From DATGFB01 sp032160545 (GTDB lineage Bacteria; Actinomycetota; Actinomycetes; Mycobacteriales; Jatrophihabitantaceae), in contig JAVHVN010000044.1 in assembly GCA_032160545.1 (NCBI GenBank), positions 1 to 64,000 on the forward strand: 64,000 nt of DNA. The letters are read 5' to 3'. Position 1 is the stretch's first letter, and each line of letters begins with the position of its first letter. The notes under the pieces were generated by a model. That model worked only from the letters and a program-made list of their open reading frames with translations, had not been told where the DNA came from and made no database searches. The translations under genes were made by a program, and so were the position numbers. Shown piece after piece: positions 48,134-56,458 of this stretch.

Positions 48134-48598
48134 ATGCCTCGCAGAATCGCCACTAACACGGCCGTCGACCGGGACGCGCTGCTCGAGTTCGTCCGCCTTC
48201 GACACCGCCAGATCCTGCTCACCCATCGCAGGGACGGTTCCCCCCAGCTCTCGCCCGTGACGGCCGGCGTCGACCCGAACGGCCGGATCACCGTCTCGAC
48301 GTATCCCGACCGGGCCAAGACAGCGAATCTGCGCCACGATCCGGCCTGCAGCGTCCTCGTGCTCTCGGACGACTTCGACGGGCCATGGGTGCAGGTGGAC
48401 GGGACGGCCGAGGTCCTCGACCTCCCGGACGCGCTCGAGCCCCTCGTCGAGTACTACCGCTCGATCTCCGGCGAGCACCCCGACTGGGACGAGTACCGCG
48501 CCGCGATGCAGACGCAGGGCAAGTCCCTGCTCCGGATCACGGTCACCCGCTGGGGACCGGTCGCCACGGGTGGATTCCCGGCCCGCCTCGCCACCTGA
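48134..48598 (+). CDS. PPOX-class, probably F420-dependent, oxidoreductase
   Basis: 154-residue split-barrel flavin/deazaflavin-binding protein (pyridoxine 5'-phosphate oxidase-like fold). Segments ILLTHRRDGSPQLSPVTAGVD, VSTYPDRAKTANLRHDPACSVLVL and WVQVDGTAEVLDLPDALE are typical of mycobacterial-type F420H2-dependent reductases and biliverdin reductases. It probably uses F420 rather than FMN, but cofactor cannot be proved from sequence. ATG 48134 fits family starts; ATG 48089 is an in-frame alternative. Divergent from uvrA. Confidence 0.85.
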   Translation: MPRRIATNTAVDRDALLEFVRLRHRQILLTHRRDGSPQLSPVTAGVDPNGRITVSTYPDRAKTANLRHDPACSVLVLSDDFDGPWVQVDGTAEVLDLPDALEPLVEYYRSISGEHPDWDEYRAAMQTQGKSLLRITVTRWGPVATGGFPARLAT

Positions 48599-48604
48599 CC
48601 TCCG

Positions 48605-49282
48605 TCAAGTCAGGCTCCAGTCGATGGCGGTGGCGCCCTGCTCGACCAGCAGCGCGTTGGCCCTGCTGAACGGGCGGGAACCGAAGAAGCCCCGGTCGGC
48701 CGACATCGGCGACGGGTGCGCCGACTCGATGCACGGCACGTCACCGAGCAACGGTCGCAAGCTCTGCGCGTCGCGGCCCCAGAGGATCGCCACCAGCGCA
48801 GTCCCTCGCGCCACGAGGGCGCGGATCGCCTGGTCGGTGACCTCCTCCCAGCCCCTGCCGCGATGGGCCGCCGAGGCGCCAGGAGCGACCGTCAGCACCC
48901 GGTTCAGCAGCAGCACTCCATGCTTCGCCCAGGGGGTCAGGTCGCCGTGCGGCGGGGTCGGGATGCCCAGATCGGCGGAGAGCTCGCGGTAGATGTTCTG
49001 CAGGCTGCGCGGGACGGGCCGCACGTCCGGCTCGACCGAGAACGACAACCCGACCGGGTGACCCGGCGTGGGGTACGGGTCCTGGCCGACGATCAGCACC
49101 CGGACGTCCGCGAACGGCTGCGTGAACGCGCGCAGCACGTTGTGCCCGGCCGGCAGGTAGCCGCGGCCGGCCGCGATCTCCGCACGCAGGAACTCCCCCA
49201 TTGCCGCGATGCGTTGCGCCACCGGGGCCAGCGCTTGCGCCCACCCGGGCTCGACGAGCTCGGCGAGCGGACGTGCGGGCAC
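48605..49282 (-). CDS. ung: Uracil-DNA glycosylase (family 1)
   Basis: 225-residue base-excision enzyme removing uracil from DNA. Water-activating loop VGQDPYPTPGHPVGLSFS and Leu-loop HPSPMSADRGFFGSRPFS are intact; NRVLTVAPGASAAHRGRGW is the uracil-binding part. GTG 49282 lies 5 nt after the proS stop and gives normal length; the longer open frame would overlap proS. Cotranscribed with proS. Confidence 0.95.
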   Translation of the reverse strand: MPARPLAELVEPGWAQALAPVAQRIAAMGEFLRAEIAAGRGYLPAGHNVLRAFTQPFADVRVLIVGQDPYPTPGHPVGLSFSVEPDVRPVPRSLQNIYRELSADLGIPTPPHGDLTPWAKHGVLLLNRVLTVAPGASAAHRGRGWEEVTDQAIRALVARGTALVAILWGRDAQSLRPLLGDVPCIESAHPSPMSADRGFFGSRPFSRANALLVEQGATAIDWSLT

Positions 49283-49287
49283 GGCGC

Positions 49288-51054
49288 TCAGGCGGCCGGT
49301 CTGCCGACGGTCGTGGCGATCGCCTCGACCGCGCCCGCCACAGGCAGCTCCTGCCGCTCGTCGGTGCGCCGGTCGCGCAGCTCGACCACCCCGTCGGCGA
49401 GGCCCCTGCCCACGATGACGATCGTCGGAACGCCCAGCAGTTCCGCGTCCTTGAACTTCACGCCCGGTGACACGCCGCGACGGTCGTCGTACATGACCCG
49501 CACACCACGCGACTCGAGCCCGGCCGCGATCTCGTCGGCCGCGGTGAACACCGTCTCGTCCTTGCCCGTGGCGACGAGGTGCACGTCCGCGGGCGCGACC
49601 GCCCGTGGCCAGCACAGGCCCTTCTCGTCGTGGGTCTGCTCGGCGAGGGCGGCGACCGCGCGCGTGACGCCCACACCGTAGGAGCCCATCGTCACGGTGA
49701 CCGGCTTGCCGTCGGGGCCCAGCGCGGTGAGTCCGAACGCCTCCGCGTACTTGCGGCCGAGCTGGAACACGTGGCCGAGCTCGATCCCACGGGCGATGCG
49801 TAGTACCCCGCCACAGCGGGCGCAGCGGTCACCGCCGCGGATCTCGACGGCCCCGATCTCGCCGTCCGGCCCGAAGTCCCTGCCCCGGACCACGAACGCA
49901 GCGTGCTTGCCCGGCTCGTTCGCGCCGGTCACCCACGCGCTGCCCTCGACCACGAGCGGGTCGACGAGGTAGCGGACCTTCGCCTCGCCAGTCTCACCGA
50001 GGATCTGCGGGCCGATGTATCCCTTGACCAGCTGCGGCGCCTTCGCCAGGTCGTCCGGCTCGGCCTGGGCCACCTCGACCGGTTCGAGTTGGCCGCCGAG
50101 GCGCTTGAGGTCGACCTCACGGTCACCCGGGACGCCGACGACGAGCAGTTGCCAGCCGTCGTCGCCCGGCGCGTGCGTCTTGAGGACGACGTTCTTGAGG
50201 GTGTCGGCCGCGGTGAACGTGCGGCCCAGTTCGAGCTCGTTCAACCGGGCGACCAGGGTGTCGATCGTCGGGGTCTCGGGCGTGTCGAGGACCTGCTGGG
50301 GCGGCTCGGTCGAACCGTCGTGCGGCGCCGGCTTCGCGATCTCCACCGCCTCGGTGTTCGCGGCATAGTCGCAGTTCTCGCACTGGACGAAGGTGTCCTC
50401 GCCGCTCGGCGTGGGGGCGAGGAACTCCTCGGAAGCCGAGCCGCCCATCGCGCCCGACACCGCGAACACGATCCGGTAGTCGAACCCGAGGCGCGTGAAG
50501 ATGCGCTCGTACGCGTCACGGTGGGCCCGGTACGACGCGGCCAGCCCGTCGTCCGACAGGTCGAACGAGTAGGAGTCCTTCATGATGAACTCGCGCCCGC
50601 GCAGGATGCCGGCCCGCGGCCGCGCCTCGTCGCGGTACTTGGTCTGGATCTGGAACAGCGCGAGCGGATAGTCCTTGTAGGACGAGTACTCACCCTTGAC
50701 GAGCAAGGTGAACAGCTCCTCGTGCGTAGGGGCGAGCAGGTAGTCGCCGCCCTTGCGGTCGTGCAGCCGGAACAGGCCGTCGCCGTAGTCGTCCCAGCGC
50801 CCACTCGCTTCGAAGATCTCGCGCGGGATGAGCGCCGGGAAGTGCACCTCCTGGGCGCCGATACCGGTCATCTCCTCGCGGACGATCCGCTCCACGTTGC
50901 CGAGGACCGCGAGGCCCAGGGGCAGCCACGAGTAGATGCCCGGCGCGAGCCTGCGGACGTAGCCCCCGCGCACGAGCAGCCGGTGACTCGGCACCTCGGC
51001 ATCGGCTGGGTCGTCGCGAAGCGTGCGCAGGAAGAGCGTGGAGAGTCGGAGCAC
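49288..51054 (-). CDS. proS: Prolyl-tRNA synthetase (bacterial type with editing domain)
   Basis: 588-residue class II synthetase. Motif 1/2 region (VRGGYVRRLAPGIYSWLPLG, TKYRDEARPRAGILRGREF), the YbaK-like INS editing domain (about residues 230-390, with KNVVLKTH and VPGDREVDLKRLGG) and C-terminal anticodon-binding domain (DRRGVSPGVKFKDAELLGVP) are in order. GTG start with TAACCT 6 nt before it. Confidence 0.97.
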   Translation of the reverse strand: MLRLSTLFLRTLRDDPADAEVPSHRLLVRGGYVRRLAPGIYSWLPLGLAVLGNVERIVREEMTGIGAQEVHFPALIPREIFEASGRWDDYGDGLFRLHDRKGGDYLLAPTHEELFTLLVKGEYSSYKDYPLALFQIQTKYRDEARPRAGILRGREFIMKDSYSFDLSDDGLAASYRAHRDAYERIFTRLGFDYRIVFAVSGAMGGSASEEFLAPTPSGEDTFVQCENCDYAANTEAVEIAKPAPHDGSTEPPQQVLDTPETPTIDTLVARLNELELGRTFTAADTLKNVVLKTHAPGDDGWQLLVVGVPGDREVDLKRLGGQLEPVEVAQAEPDDLAKAPQLVKGYIGPQILGETGEAKVRYLVDPLVVEGSAWVTGANEPGKHAAFVVRGRDFGPDGEIGAVEIRGGDRCARCGGVLRIARGIELGHVFQLGRKYAEAFGLTALGPDGKPVTVTMGSYGVGVTRAVAALAEQTHDEKGLCWPRAVAPADVHLVATGKDETVFTAADEIAAGLESRGVRVMYDDRRGVSPGVKFKDAELLGVPTIVIVGRGLADGVVELRDRRTDERQELPVAGAVEAIATTVGRPAA

Positions 51055-51060
51055 GCCGCA

Positions 51061-51066
51061 AGGTTA
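51061..51066 (-). promoter_or_regulatory. -10 element of proS-ung
   Basis: Minus-strand TAACCT ends 6 nt before the proS GTG at 51054; likely leaderless. Confidence 0.5.
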
Positions 51067-51202
51067 TCTGCGGCCGGAAATTCCGTTGCGGCATGCGCCA
51101 CGGACCGCGACCCTGCGCCGCGACTGCGAGAACGGCTGCCGACGGCCCCGTTCGACGGCTCCTCGGGGACCTGATGGCCGAGGCCGCGGGTGCTCGGTGA
51201 CG

Positions 51203-51208
51203 TAACGT
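51203..51208 (+). promoter_or_regulatory. -10 element of mtr
   Basis: TAACGT ends 7 nt before the GTG at 51216, within the short palindrome GACGTAACGTC (51199-51209). No ribosome site is visible; leaderless initiation fits. Confidence 0.5.
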
Positions 51209-51215
51209 CGATCAG

Positions 51216-52649
51216 GTGGCCGATGCGGACAGCTTCGATCTCGTGATCGTCGGCTCCGGCTCGGGCAATTCGCTGCCCGGGCCGGAGTTCGCCGACTGGC
51301 GGATCGCCGTGGTCGAGGAGTCGACCTTCGGAGGCACCTGCCTCAACGTGGGTTGCATCCCCACCAAGATGTTCGTGTACCCCGCGGACCTCGCCTCGGC
51401 CGTGCGGCATGCGGGCCGCCTGGGTGTCGACGCGCACGTCGACGGCATCCGCTGGCGTGACATCCGCGATCGCGTGTTCGGCCGGATCGACCCGATCTCC
51501 GAAGGGGGCCGGGAGTACCGCCGGTCGGGTTCGCCGAACACCACCCTGATCGAGGCGCACGCGACGTTCGTCGACCCGCACACGTTCGAGCTGTCCACGG
51601 GCGGGTTGATCACGGGCGAGCGAATCGTGCTGGCGACGGGGTCGCGCGCCACGATCCCGGCGGTCGTCACGGCCTCCGACGTCCCGTTCCACACCTCCGA
51701 CACGATCATGCGCATCGACGACCTGCCCGAGCGGGTGGCGATCCTTGGGGGCGGCTACATCGCCGCGGAGTTCGCGCACGTCTTCTCCTCGTTCGGGGTG
51801 CAGACCACGGTCATCGCTCGCAGCGCGCCGCTGCTACGGCAGCTCGATGCCGACATCGCCGAGCGGTTCACCGAGATCACCAAGCAGCGCGTCGACCTGC
51901 GGCTGCAGGCCACCGTCAGCTCGATCGAGCGCGACGGCGGCGGTGTGCGGCTCGATCTGATGGACGGCTCGGTGGTCCACACCGACCTGCTGCTCGTCGC
52001 CACCGGGCGCAGGCCGAACAGTGATCTGATGTGCGTCGAGAAGGCGGGCGTGCAGCTGCACCCGGACGGCCGGATCGTCGTCGACCGCTACCAGCGGACC
52101 ACGGCCGAGCACATCTGGGCGCTCGGCGACGTCTGCTCGCCGCACCAGCTCAAGCACGTGTCCAATCACGAGGCGAAGGTCGTCGCCCACAATCTCGCCC
52201 ACCCGGACGACCTCAAGGAAGCCGACCACCGGTTCGTCCCGGCCGCCGTCTTCACCGAACCGCAGCTGGCCTCGGTGGGCCTCACCGAGCGGCAGGCCGC
52301 TGCGAGCGGTCGCCGCTATGTCACCTCGCTGCAGGAGTACGGCGGCACCGCGTTCGGCTGGGCGATGGAGGACACCACCAGCGTCTGCAAGCTCATCGCG
52401 GACCCGGACACCGGCGAGCTGCTCGGCGCGCACATCATGGGCGAGCAGGCCGCGACACTCATCCAGCCACTCATCCAGGCCATGAGCTTCGGCCTCACCG
52501 CCCGGCACATGGCGCGCGAGCAGTACTGGATCCACCCGGCGCTGACGGAGGTCGTCGAGAACGCGCTGCTGCACCTCGACGTGCCGCACCTGCCGTGGGA
52601 ACCGCAGCCGCACCTCGTCGCCGAGAAGCCCGCACCGTCCTTCGACTGA
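51216..52649 (+). CDS. mtr: Mycothione reductase
   Basis: 477-residue flavoprotein disulfide reductase that regenerates mycothiol from its disulfide with NADPH, found only in mycothiol-making actinobacteria. FAD-binding VIVGSGSGNS, redox-active disulfide GGTCLNVGCIPTKM, NAD(P)-binding ILGGGYIAAEFAHVF, second FAD contact IWALGDVCS and the catalytic His-Glu pair HPALTEVVENAL are all present. The NSLPGPEFADWRIAVVE segment separates it from lipoamide dehydrogenase and mercuric reductase. Confidence 0.94.
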   Translation: MADADSFDLVIVGSGSGNSLPGPEFADWRIAVVEESTFGGTCLNVGCIPTKMFVYPADLASAVRHAGRLGVDAHVDGIRWRDIRDRVFGRIDPISEGGREYRRSGSPNTTLIEAHATFVDPHTFELSTGGLITGERIVLATGSRATIPAVVTASDVPFHTSDTIMRIDDLPERVAILGGGYIAAEFAHVFSSFGVQTTVIARSAPLLRQLDADIAERFTEITKQRVDLRLQATVSSIERDGGGVRLDLMDGSVVHTDLLLVATGRRPNSDLMCVEKAGVQLHPDGRIVVDRYQRTTAEHIWALGDVCSPHQLKHVSNHEAKVVAHNLAHPDDLKEADHRFVPAAVFTEPQLASVGLTERQAAASGRRYVTSLQEYGGTAFGWAMEDTTSVCKLIADPDTGELLGAHIMGEQAATLIQPLIQAMSFGLTARHMAREQYWIHPALTEVVENALLHLDVPHLPWEPQPHLVAEKPAPSFD

Positions 52650-52665
52650 TCCGTCGATGCAGCAC

Positions 52666-52671
52666 TAGGTT
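52666..52671 (+). promoter_or_regulatory. -10 element of the MBL-fold hydrolase gene
   Basis: TAGGTT ends 7 nt before ATG 52679, although only 29 bp separate this gene from mtr. It may therefore have its own leaderless transcript besides read-through. Confidence 0.45.
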
Positions 52672-52678
52672 CGATCCC

Positions 52679-53344
52679 ATGACCGATACCTACACCGGCG
52701 AGGTCGAGGTCGGCGGCCCGACGGACGTTCGACGGCTGCCGGGGCTCACCATCGTGAAGCTCGCCGTCGGCCCCATGTCGAACAACGCCTACCTGCTGCG
52801 CTGCACCGCGACGGACGAGGGACTGCTCATCGATGCGGCGAACGAGGGTGGCCGGCTGCGCGAACTCGTCCGGTTCGAGGGGCCGCCGGTGGCGGCCATC
52901 CTCACCACACACCAGCACGCCGACCACTGGCAGGCATTGGCCGAGCTGGCAATCGACGCCGATGCCGCGGTGTACGCCAGTGACGAGGACGCCGATGGCC
53001 TGCCCGTGGCCGTCGACGAGCGACTGCACCACGGCGACACGCTGACGGTCGGCGACGCGACGCTCCAGATCATCGCGCTGCGCGGGCACACTCCGGGCTC
53101 GGTCGCGGTGCTCTACCGCGACCCCGACGGGATCCCGCACCTGTTCACCGGCGACAGCCTTTTTCCCGGCGGCGTCGGCAAGACCGCCAGCCCCGACGCG
53201 TTCGCCTTACTGATCGACGACGTCGAGTCGCGGGTGTTCGCGACACTGCCGGACGAGACCTGGTTCTATCCGGGCCACGGCCACGACTCGACACTGGGTG
53301 CCCAACGTCCGCACCTCGCCGAGTGGCGGCAGCGGGGCTGGTGA
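52679..53344 (+). CDS. MBL-fold metallohydrolase (glyoxalase II-like)
   Basis: 221-residue metallo-beta-lactamase-fold hydrolase. Dinuclear metal site residues: THQHADH, GHTPGS and TGDSLFPGGVGK, then YPGHGHDSTL. The layout is that of hydroxyacylglutathione hydrolase-like thioesterases. Directly after mycothione reductase, so a mycothiol-thioester substrate is attractive, but this is inference. ATG 52679 was chosen; the longer open frame overlaps mtr. Confidence 0.87.
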   Translation: MTDTYTGEVEVGGPTDVRRLPGLTIVKLAVGPMSNNAYLLRCTATDEGLLIDAANEGGRLRELVRFEGPPVAAILTTHQHADHWQALAELAIDADAAVYASDEDADGLPVAVDERLHHGDTLTVGDATLQIIALRGHTPGSVAVLYRDPDGIPHLFTGDSLFPGGVGKTASPDAFALLIDDVESRVFATLPDETWFYPGHGHDSTLGAQRPHLAEWRQRGW

Positions 53345-53490
53345 CCGACTCCGACCGGCGGGCTATCGGTCTGCGCAACACGGTCCTGGAGGGCTATCTC
53401 GATCCCGCCGGCCGTCCTTCCTGTCTGTTCGTGAGTGATTCCGATGAACCGGAACCGAGCCACTTGCTCCATGCGAATTCTTCAGGTTAG
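53341..53490 (+). CDS. Possible small 49-residue protein
   Basis: GTG at 53341 overlaps the MBL gene stop (GTGA), as in several genuine gene pairs of this window. The frame runs 49 codons to TAG at 53488. Product begins TDSDRRAIGLRNTVLEGYLD and ends PSHLLHANSSG. No domain is recognised, and the stop lies inside the iron box of the next gene. It may be a real translationally coupled peptide or an accident. Confidence 0.35.
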   Translation: MTDSDRRAIGLRNTVLEGYLDPAGRPSCLFVSDSDEPEPSHLLHANSSG

Positions 53491-53505
53491 GTAAGCCTTA
53501 CCTAC
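53487..53505. promoter_or_regulatory. DtxR/IdeR-type iron box before the ZIP transporter
   Basis: TTAGGTAAGCCTTACCTAC: a 19-bp inverted repeat matching at 8 of 9 arm positions around a central C. It closely resembles the DtxR/IdeR/DmdR consensus TTAGGTTAGGCTAACCTAA. It ends 14 bp before the ZIP GTG, where it would cover the promoter or early transcript. Predicts metal-dependent repression (Fe2+, or Mn2+ if the regulator is MntR-like). Confidence 0.8.
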
Positions 53506-53519
53506 TCGAAGGGACGAGC

Positions 53520-54395
53520 GTGGACCTCTCCAAGACGCTGCTGCTGGGCTTCATCGCCGGGGTGACGATCGTCATCGGTCTGCCGATCGGCAGGATGCGC
53601 ACGCCCCGCCCGTCCCTGCGACTGTTGCTCAACGCCGTGGCAGTCGGCGTGCTCCTCTTCCTCGTGTGGGACGTGCTCTCGGCGGCGTGGGGGCCGATCG
53701 ACTCGGCGCTGGTCGCGACCCATGATCACACCGGCGGGCTGGGCCCGGTATTCGGCTATGGAGCGCTGTTCGTCGGCGGGCTCTCGGTGGGGCTGCTCTC
53801 GCTGGTGGCCTACGACCGGATGATGGCCACCCGCGGCGCCCGCACCAAGTTCGGCCCCGGCGCCCAGGACGTGCGCGAAGTGGGGCGAGCGCTCTCGCTG
53901 CCACGGATCGCGACGTGGTCGCCGGCCCGGCGGCTGTCACTTCTCATCGCCGTGGGCATCGGCCTGCACAACTTCGCCGAGGGGCTGGCGATCGGCCAGT
54001 CGGCGGCGCGCGACGAGGTGGCGCTCGCGACCCTGCTCGTCATCGGCTTCGCCCTGCACAACGCAACCGAGGGTTTCGGGATCGTGGCTCCCCTGTCCGG
54101 CGACGTCGACGACGCCGGGGTCGTCCGCCGGCCGTCGTGGGGCTTCCTGTTCGGGATGGCGGCCATCGGAGGCGGCCCGACCTTTCTGGGTACGTGGGTC
54201 GGGCACGGCTTCACCAGTGAGGCGGTGAGCGTCGCCTTCCTCACCCTGGCCGCAGGATCGATCATCTTCGTCGTCGTGCAGCTGCTCAACATCGCGAGCA
54301 AGGCGCGCCGGACGGATCTGCTCGCCTACGGCCTGCTGATCGGCCTCATTGCGGGGTTCGCCACCGATGCGGTCGTCACCGCCGCCGGAGTCTGA
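53520..54395 (+). CDS. ZIP-family divalent metal transporter
   Basis: 291-residue polytopic membrane protein, ZIP superfamily. The metal-binding helices IV and V carry HNFAEGLAIGQ and HNATEGFGIV. A His-containing loop, ATHDHTGG, lies before the third helix. About eight transmembrane segments. Probably imports Fe2+, Zn2+ or Mn2+; the iron box immediately upstream makes iron or manganese the best guess. GTG start with GAAGGGA as ribosome site. Confidence 0.9.
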   Translation: MDLSKTLLLGFIAGVTIVIGLPIGRMRTPRPSLRLLLNAVAVGVLLFLVWDVLSAAWGPIDSALVATHDHTGGLGPVFGYGALFVGGLSVGLLSLVAYDRMMATRGARTKFGPGAQDVREVGRALSLPRIATWSPARRLSLLIAVGIGLHNFAEGLAIGQSAARDEVALATLLVIGFALHNATEGFGIVAPLSGDVDDAGVVRRPSWGFLFGMAAIGGGPTFLGTWVGHGFTSEAVSVAFLTLAAGSIIFVVVQLLNIASKARRTDLLAYGLLIGLIAGFATDAVVTAAGV

Positions 54396-54405
54396 GGCCT
54401 GCGGG

Positions 54406-55311
54406 TCAGCGGGCGGCGAACAGCACGAGGCTGGCAGCACCGGCGACCAGGCAGTACGCGGCGAACGGGCGCAGGGACCGGTTCGCGAAGTACCTGGTCA
54501 GGAACCGCACGGCGATATAGGCGCCGACACCGGACAGCACCGAACCGAACAGGACCTGCCCGCGGATGCCGTTGCCGAGCGGGCCGGTGAGGTCGCCGAT
54601 CTTGAGCGCACCCGCGGCGAGGATCACCGGGGTCGCGAGCAGGAACGAGAATCGCGCAGCGTCCTCACGGGACAGCCCGCTCGCCAGGCCGCCGGCCGTC
54701 GCGATGCCGGAACGCGAGATGCCGGGTGCCAGCGCTGCGATCTGCAGCGACCCGATCCCGACGGCCCGGCCGACGGACAGCTGCGCGAGCCGCTTGTCGG
54801 ACTCGGGGCCGCTGACGCGCTCGTCGACGTAGTCGGACTCGGTGCTGCTGTCGCCCCGGCGCAGATGCTCGGCGCCGAGCAGGATCAGGCCGTTGACCAT
54901 CAGGAAGATCGCCGTGGGAACCGGCTTGCCGAGGTGAGTCCGCACGAAGTGCTCGCCCAGCAGCCCTACGATCCCGACGGGAATCGTGCCGAGCACCAGC
55001 AACCAGGCGAGGCGCTGGTCGTCGGTGCGGACCTCGCGCCGCCCGATGCTGGTCACCAGCCCGGTGACGATCCGCACCCAGTCCCGCCAGAAGTAGACGA
55101 TCAACGCGATGGCCGTCGCGACGTGCAGGCCGACGATGAACGCCAGGTACGGCGACTCGGGCGAGCTGACATTGAGATCGCGCTGCCACGAGCCGCCGAC
55201 CCAGGCCGGGATCAGGATGCTGTGGCCGAGGCTGGAGATCGGGACCAGCTCCGCCACCCCCTGGAAACCGCCGACCACGCCGGCCTCGAGCCAGCTGAGG
55301 TGGCCGCTCAT
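54406..55311 (-). CDS. uppP: Undecaprenyl-diphosphate phosphatase (UppP/BacA)
   Basis: 301-residue membrane phosphatase releasing undecaprenyl phosphate for reuse in peptidoglycan synthesis. Signature motifs: QGVAELVPISSLGH near residue 17 (commonly EGxTEFLPISSTGH, so a variant) and APGISRSGIATAGGLASGL near residue 195. About eight transmembrane segments. ATG overlaps the dedA stop by 4 nt. A long upstream open frame overlapping dedA is not used. Confidence 0.93.
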   Translation of the reverse strand: MSGHLSWLEAGVVGGFQGVAELVPISSLGHSILIPAWVGGSWQRDLNVSSPESPYLAFIVGLHVATAIALIVYFWRDWVRIVTGLVTSIGRREVRTDDQRLAWLLVLGTIPVGIVGLLGEHFVRTHLGKPVPTAIFLMVNGLILLGAEHLRRGDSSTESDYVDERVSGPESDKRLAQLSVGRAVGIGSLQIAALAPGISRSGIATAGGLASGLSREDAARFSFLLATPVILAAGALKIGDLTGPLGNGIRGQVLFGSVLSGVGAYIAVRFLTRYFANRSLRPFAAYCLVAGAASLVLFAAR

Positions 55312-55949
55312 GAGCGGCTTCCCGAGCGGGCGCGGCGCGCCTCGAGCAACACGGGGATGAGCGACAGGATCACGACGACGGCGACGATCGGCAGCAGGTA
55401 GTTGTCGATGCTGGGGACGTGCTTGCCGAGCCAGTACCCCGCGAGGGTTACGCCGAGCGCCCACACCAGACCGCCGGCGCACTGAGCGATGGTGAAGGTG
55501 CGAACGGGCATGCGGACGACCCCTGCCAGCGGATTGACGATGGTGCGGACACCCGGGATGAACCGCGCGAGAACGACCGCCTTGACCGAACCGTAGCGCT
55601 CGAGCCACTCGCTCGAACGCTCTACCGCGCGGCGCAGCCCCGGGCGCGAGCGGCGCTCGAGCAGGGGCGGGCCCGCCTTCCTGCCCAAGAGGTAGCCGAG
55701 CTGCGCACCGACGAGCGCACCCGCACACGCCGCCATCAGAACCTGCGGCAGGGACAGGTGCACGGTGTTGTGCCCCGTCGTGCACAGGATGCCGGCGGTG
55801 AACAACAGGGAGTCACCGGGCAGGACGATGCCGATCAGCAGGCCCGTCTCGGCGACGAGGACGGCGAAGATCCCGATCGCACCCCAGCTGGAGAGCAGGC
55901 TGCGGGCGTCGAGAAGGTTCACCGCCACGGTTGCGGTGCCGGCTGACAT
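55308..55949 (-). CDS. DedA-family membrane protein (possible undecaprenyl-phosphate flippase)
   Basis: 213-residue VTT/DedA-fold membrane protein. Re-entrant loop motifs ETGLLIGIVLPGDSLLFTAG and RFIPGVRTIVNPLAG are intact. Some DedA proteins (UptA) translocate undecaprenyl phosphate across the membrane. Here translational coupling to uppP, which makes that lipid, strongly suggests the same pathway. GGAGGAAG precedes the ATG. Divergent from the blaI gene with 95 bp between starts. Confidence 0.9.
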   Translation of the reverse strand: MSAGTATVAVNLLDARSLLSSWGAIGIFAVLVAETGLLIGIVLPGDSLLFTAGILCTTGHNTVHLSLPQVLMAACAGALVGAQLGYLLGRKAGPPLLERRSRPGLRRAVERSSEWLERYGSVKAVVLARFIPGVRTIVNPLAGVVRMPVRTFTIAQCAGGLVWALGVTLAGYWLGKHVPSIDNYLLPIVAVVVILSLIPVLLEARRARSGSRS

Positions 55950-56010
55950 CGATCTTCCTCCTGGGGGACGCGCGCGGGTTCGTGCCACACTGGTGCGGGC
56001 AGGGCAGGAA

Positions 56011-56034
56011 CTACTACACGACGAATAGTAGTAG
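56011..56034. promoter_or_regulatory. BlaI/MecI-type operator palindrome
   Basis: CTACTAC (56011-56017) and GTAGTAG (56028-56034) form a perfect 7-bp inverted repeat with a 10-bp spacer. BlaI/MecI operators are built of TACTACA/TGTAGTA-like arms, so the match is good in arm sequence though spacing differs. It ends 11 bp before the blaI GTG and lies 61 bp upstream of the dedA start, so it could control both directions. Confidence 0.7.
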
Positions 56035-56044
56035 GGGGATCGAG

Positions 56045-56458
56045 GTGCCGGCACGGAAGGCACGGGCAAACGGCGGGCTCGAACAGGCGGTTCTCAGCTG
56101 CCTTGTCGGCGCCGGCGGGCCACAGACCCCTGCCGAGGTGCAGGCCGCCCTGGGCGGAACCCTCGCCTACACGACCGTGATGACGACGCTGTCCCGGCTG
56201 CACGCCAAGGGTGCGCTGACCCGGGTGCCGCGCGGCCGGGCTTACGCGTACGAACCCATCGACGACCAGGCCGGCGTCGAGGCGACCCTTGCCGCGCGGC
56301 AGATGTACCGCCTTCTCGACGACGCCGGCAGCCGGCGCGGCGTCCTGGCCCGCTTCGTCGACGCGCTGGACGAGGAGTCGGAACGGGAACTGCGCCGGCT
56401 GCTCGCCCGGGTGGATGACGGGTCCGGTTCACCCGACGACGTGCAGGCGAACGCGTGA
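56045..56458 (+). CDS. BlaI/MecI/CopY-family transcriptional repressor
   Basis: 137-residue winged-helix repressor. N-terminal HTH: VLSCLVGAGGPQTPAEVQAA then TLAYTTVMTTLSRLHAKGAL, the diagnostic BlaI recognition helix; C-terminal dimerisation helices with the region usually cut by proteolysis on induction (ARFVDALDEESERELRRLL). GTG 56045 has GGGGG upstream; the longer open frame passes through the operator. First gene of a blaI-M56-ROK operon. Confidence 0.92.
   Translation: MPARKARANGGLEQAVLSCLVGAGGPQTPAEVQAALGGTLAYTTVMTTLSRLHAKGALTRVPRGRAYAYEPIDDQAGVEATLAARQMYRLLDDAGSRRGVLARFVDALDEESERELRRLLARVDDGSGSPDDVQANA

Noticed and set aside
52666..52681. GGTTCGATCCC resembling a tRNA T-arm
   Set aside because: No acceptor, D or anticodon stems around it; it lies between the mtr stop and an MBL start and better fits a TAGGTT -10 element.
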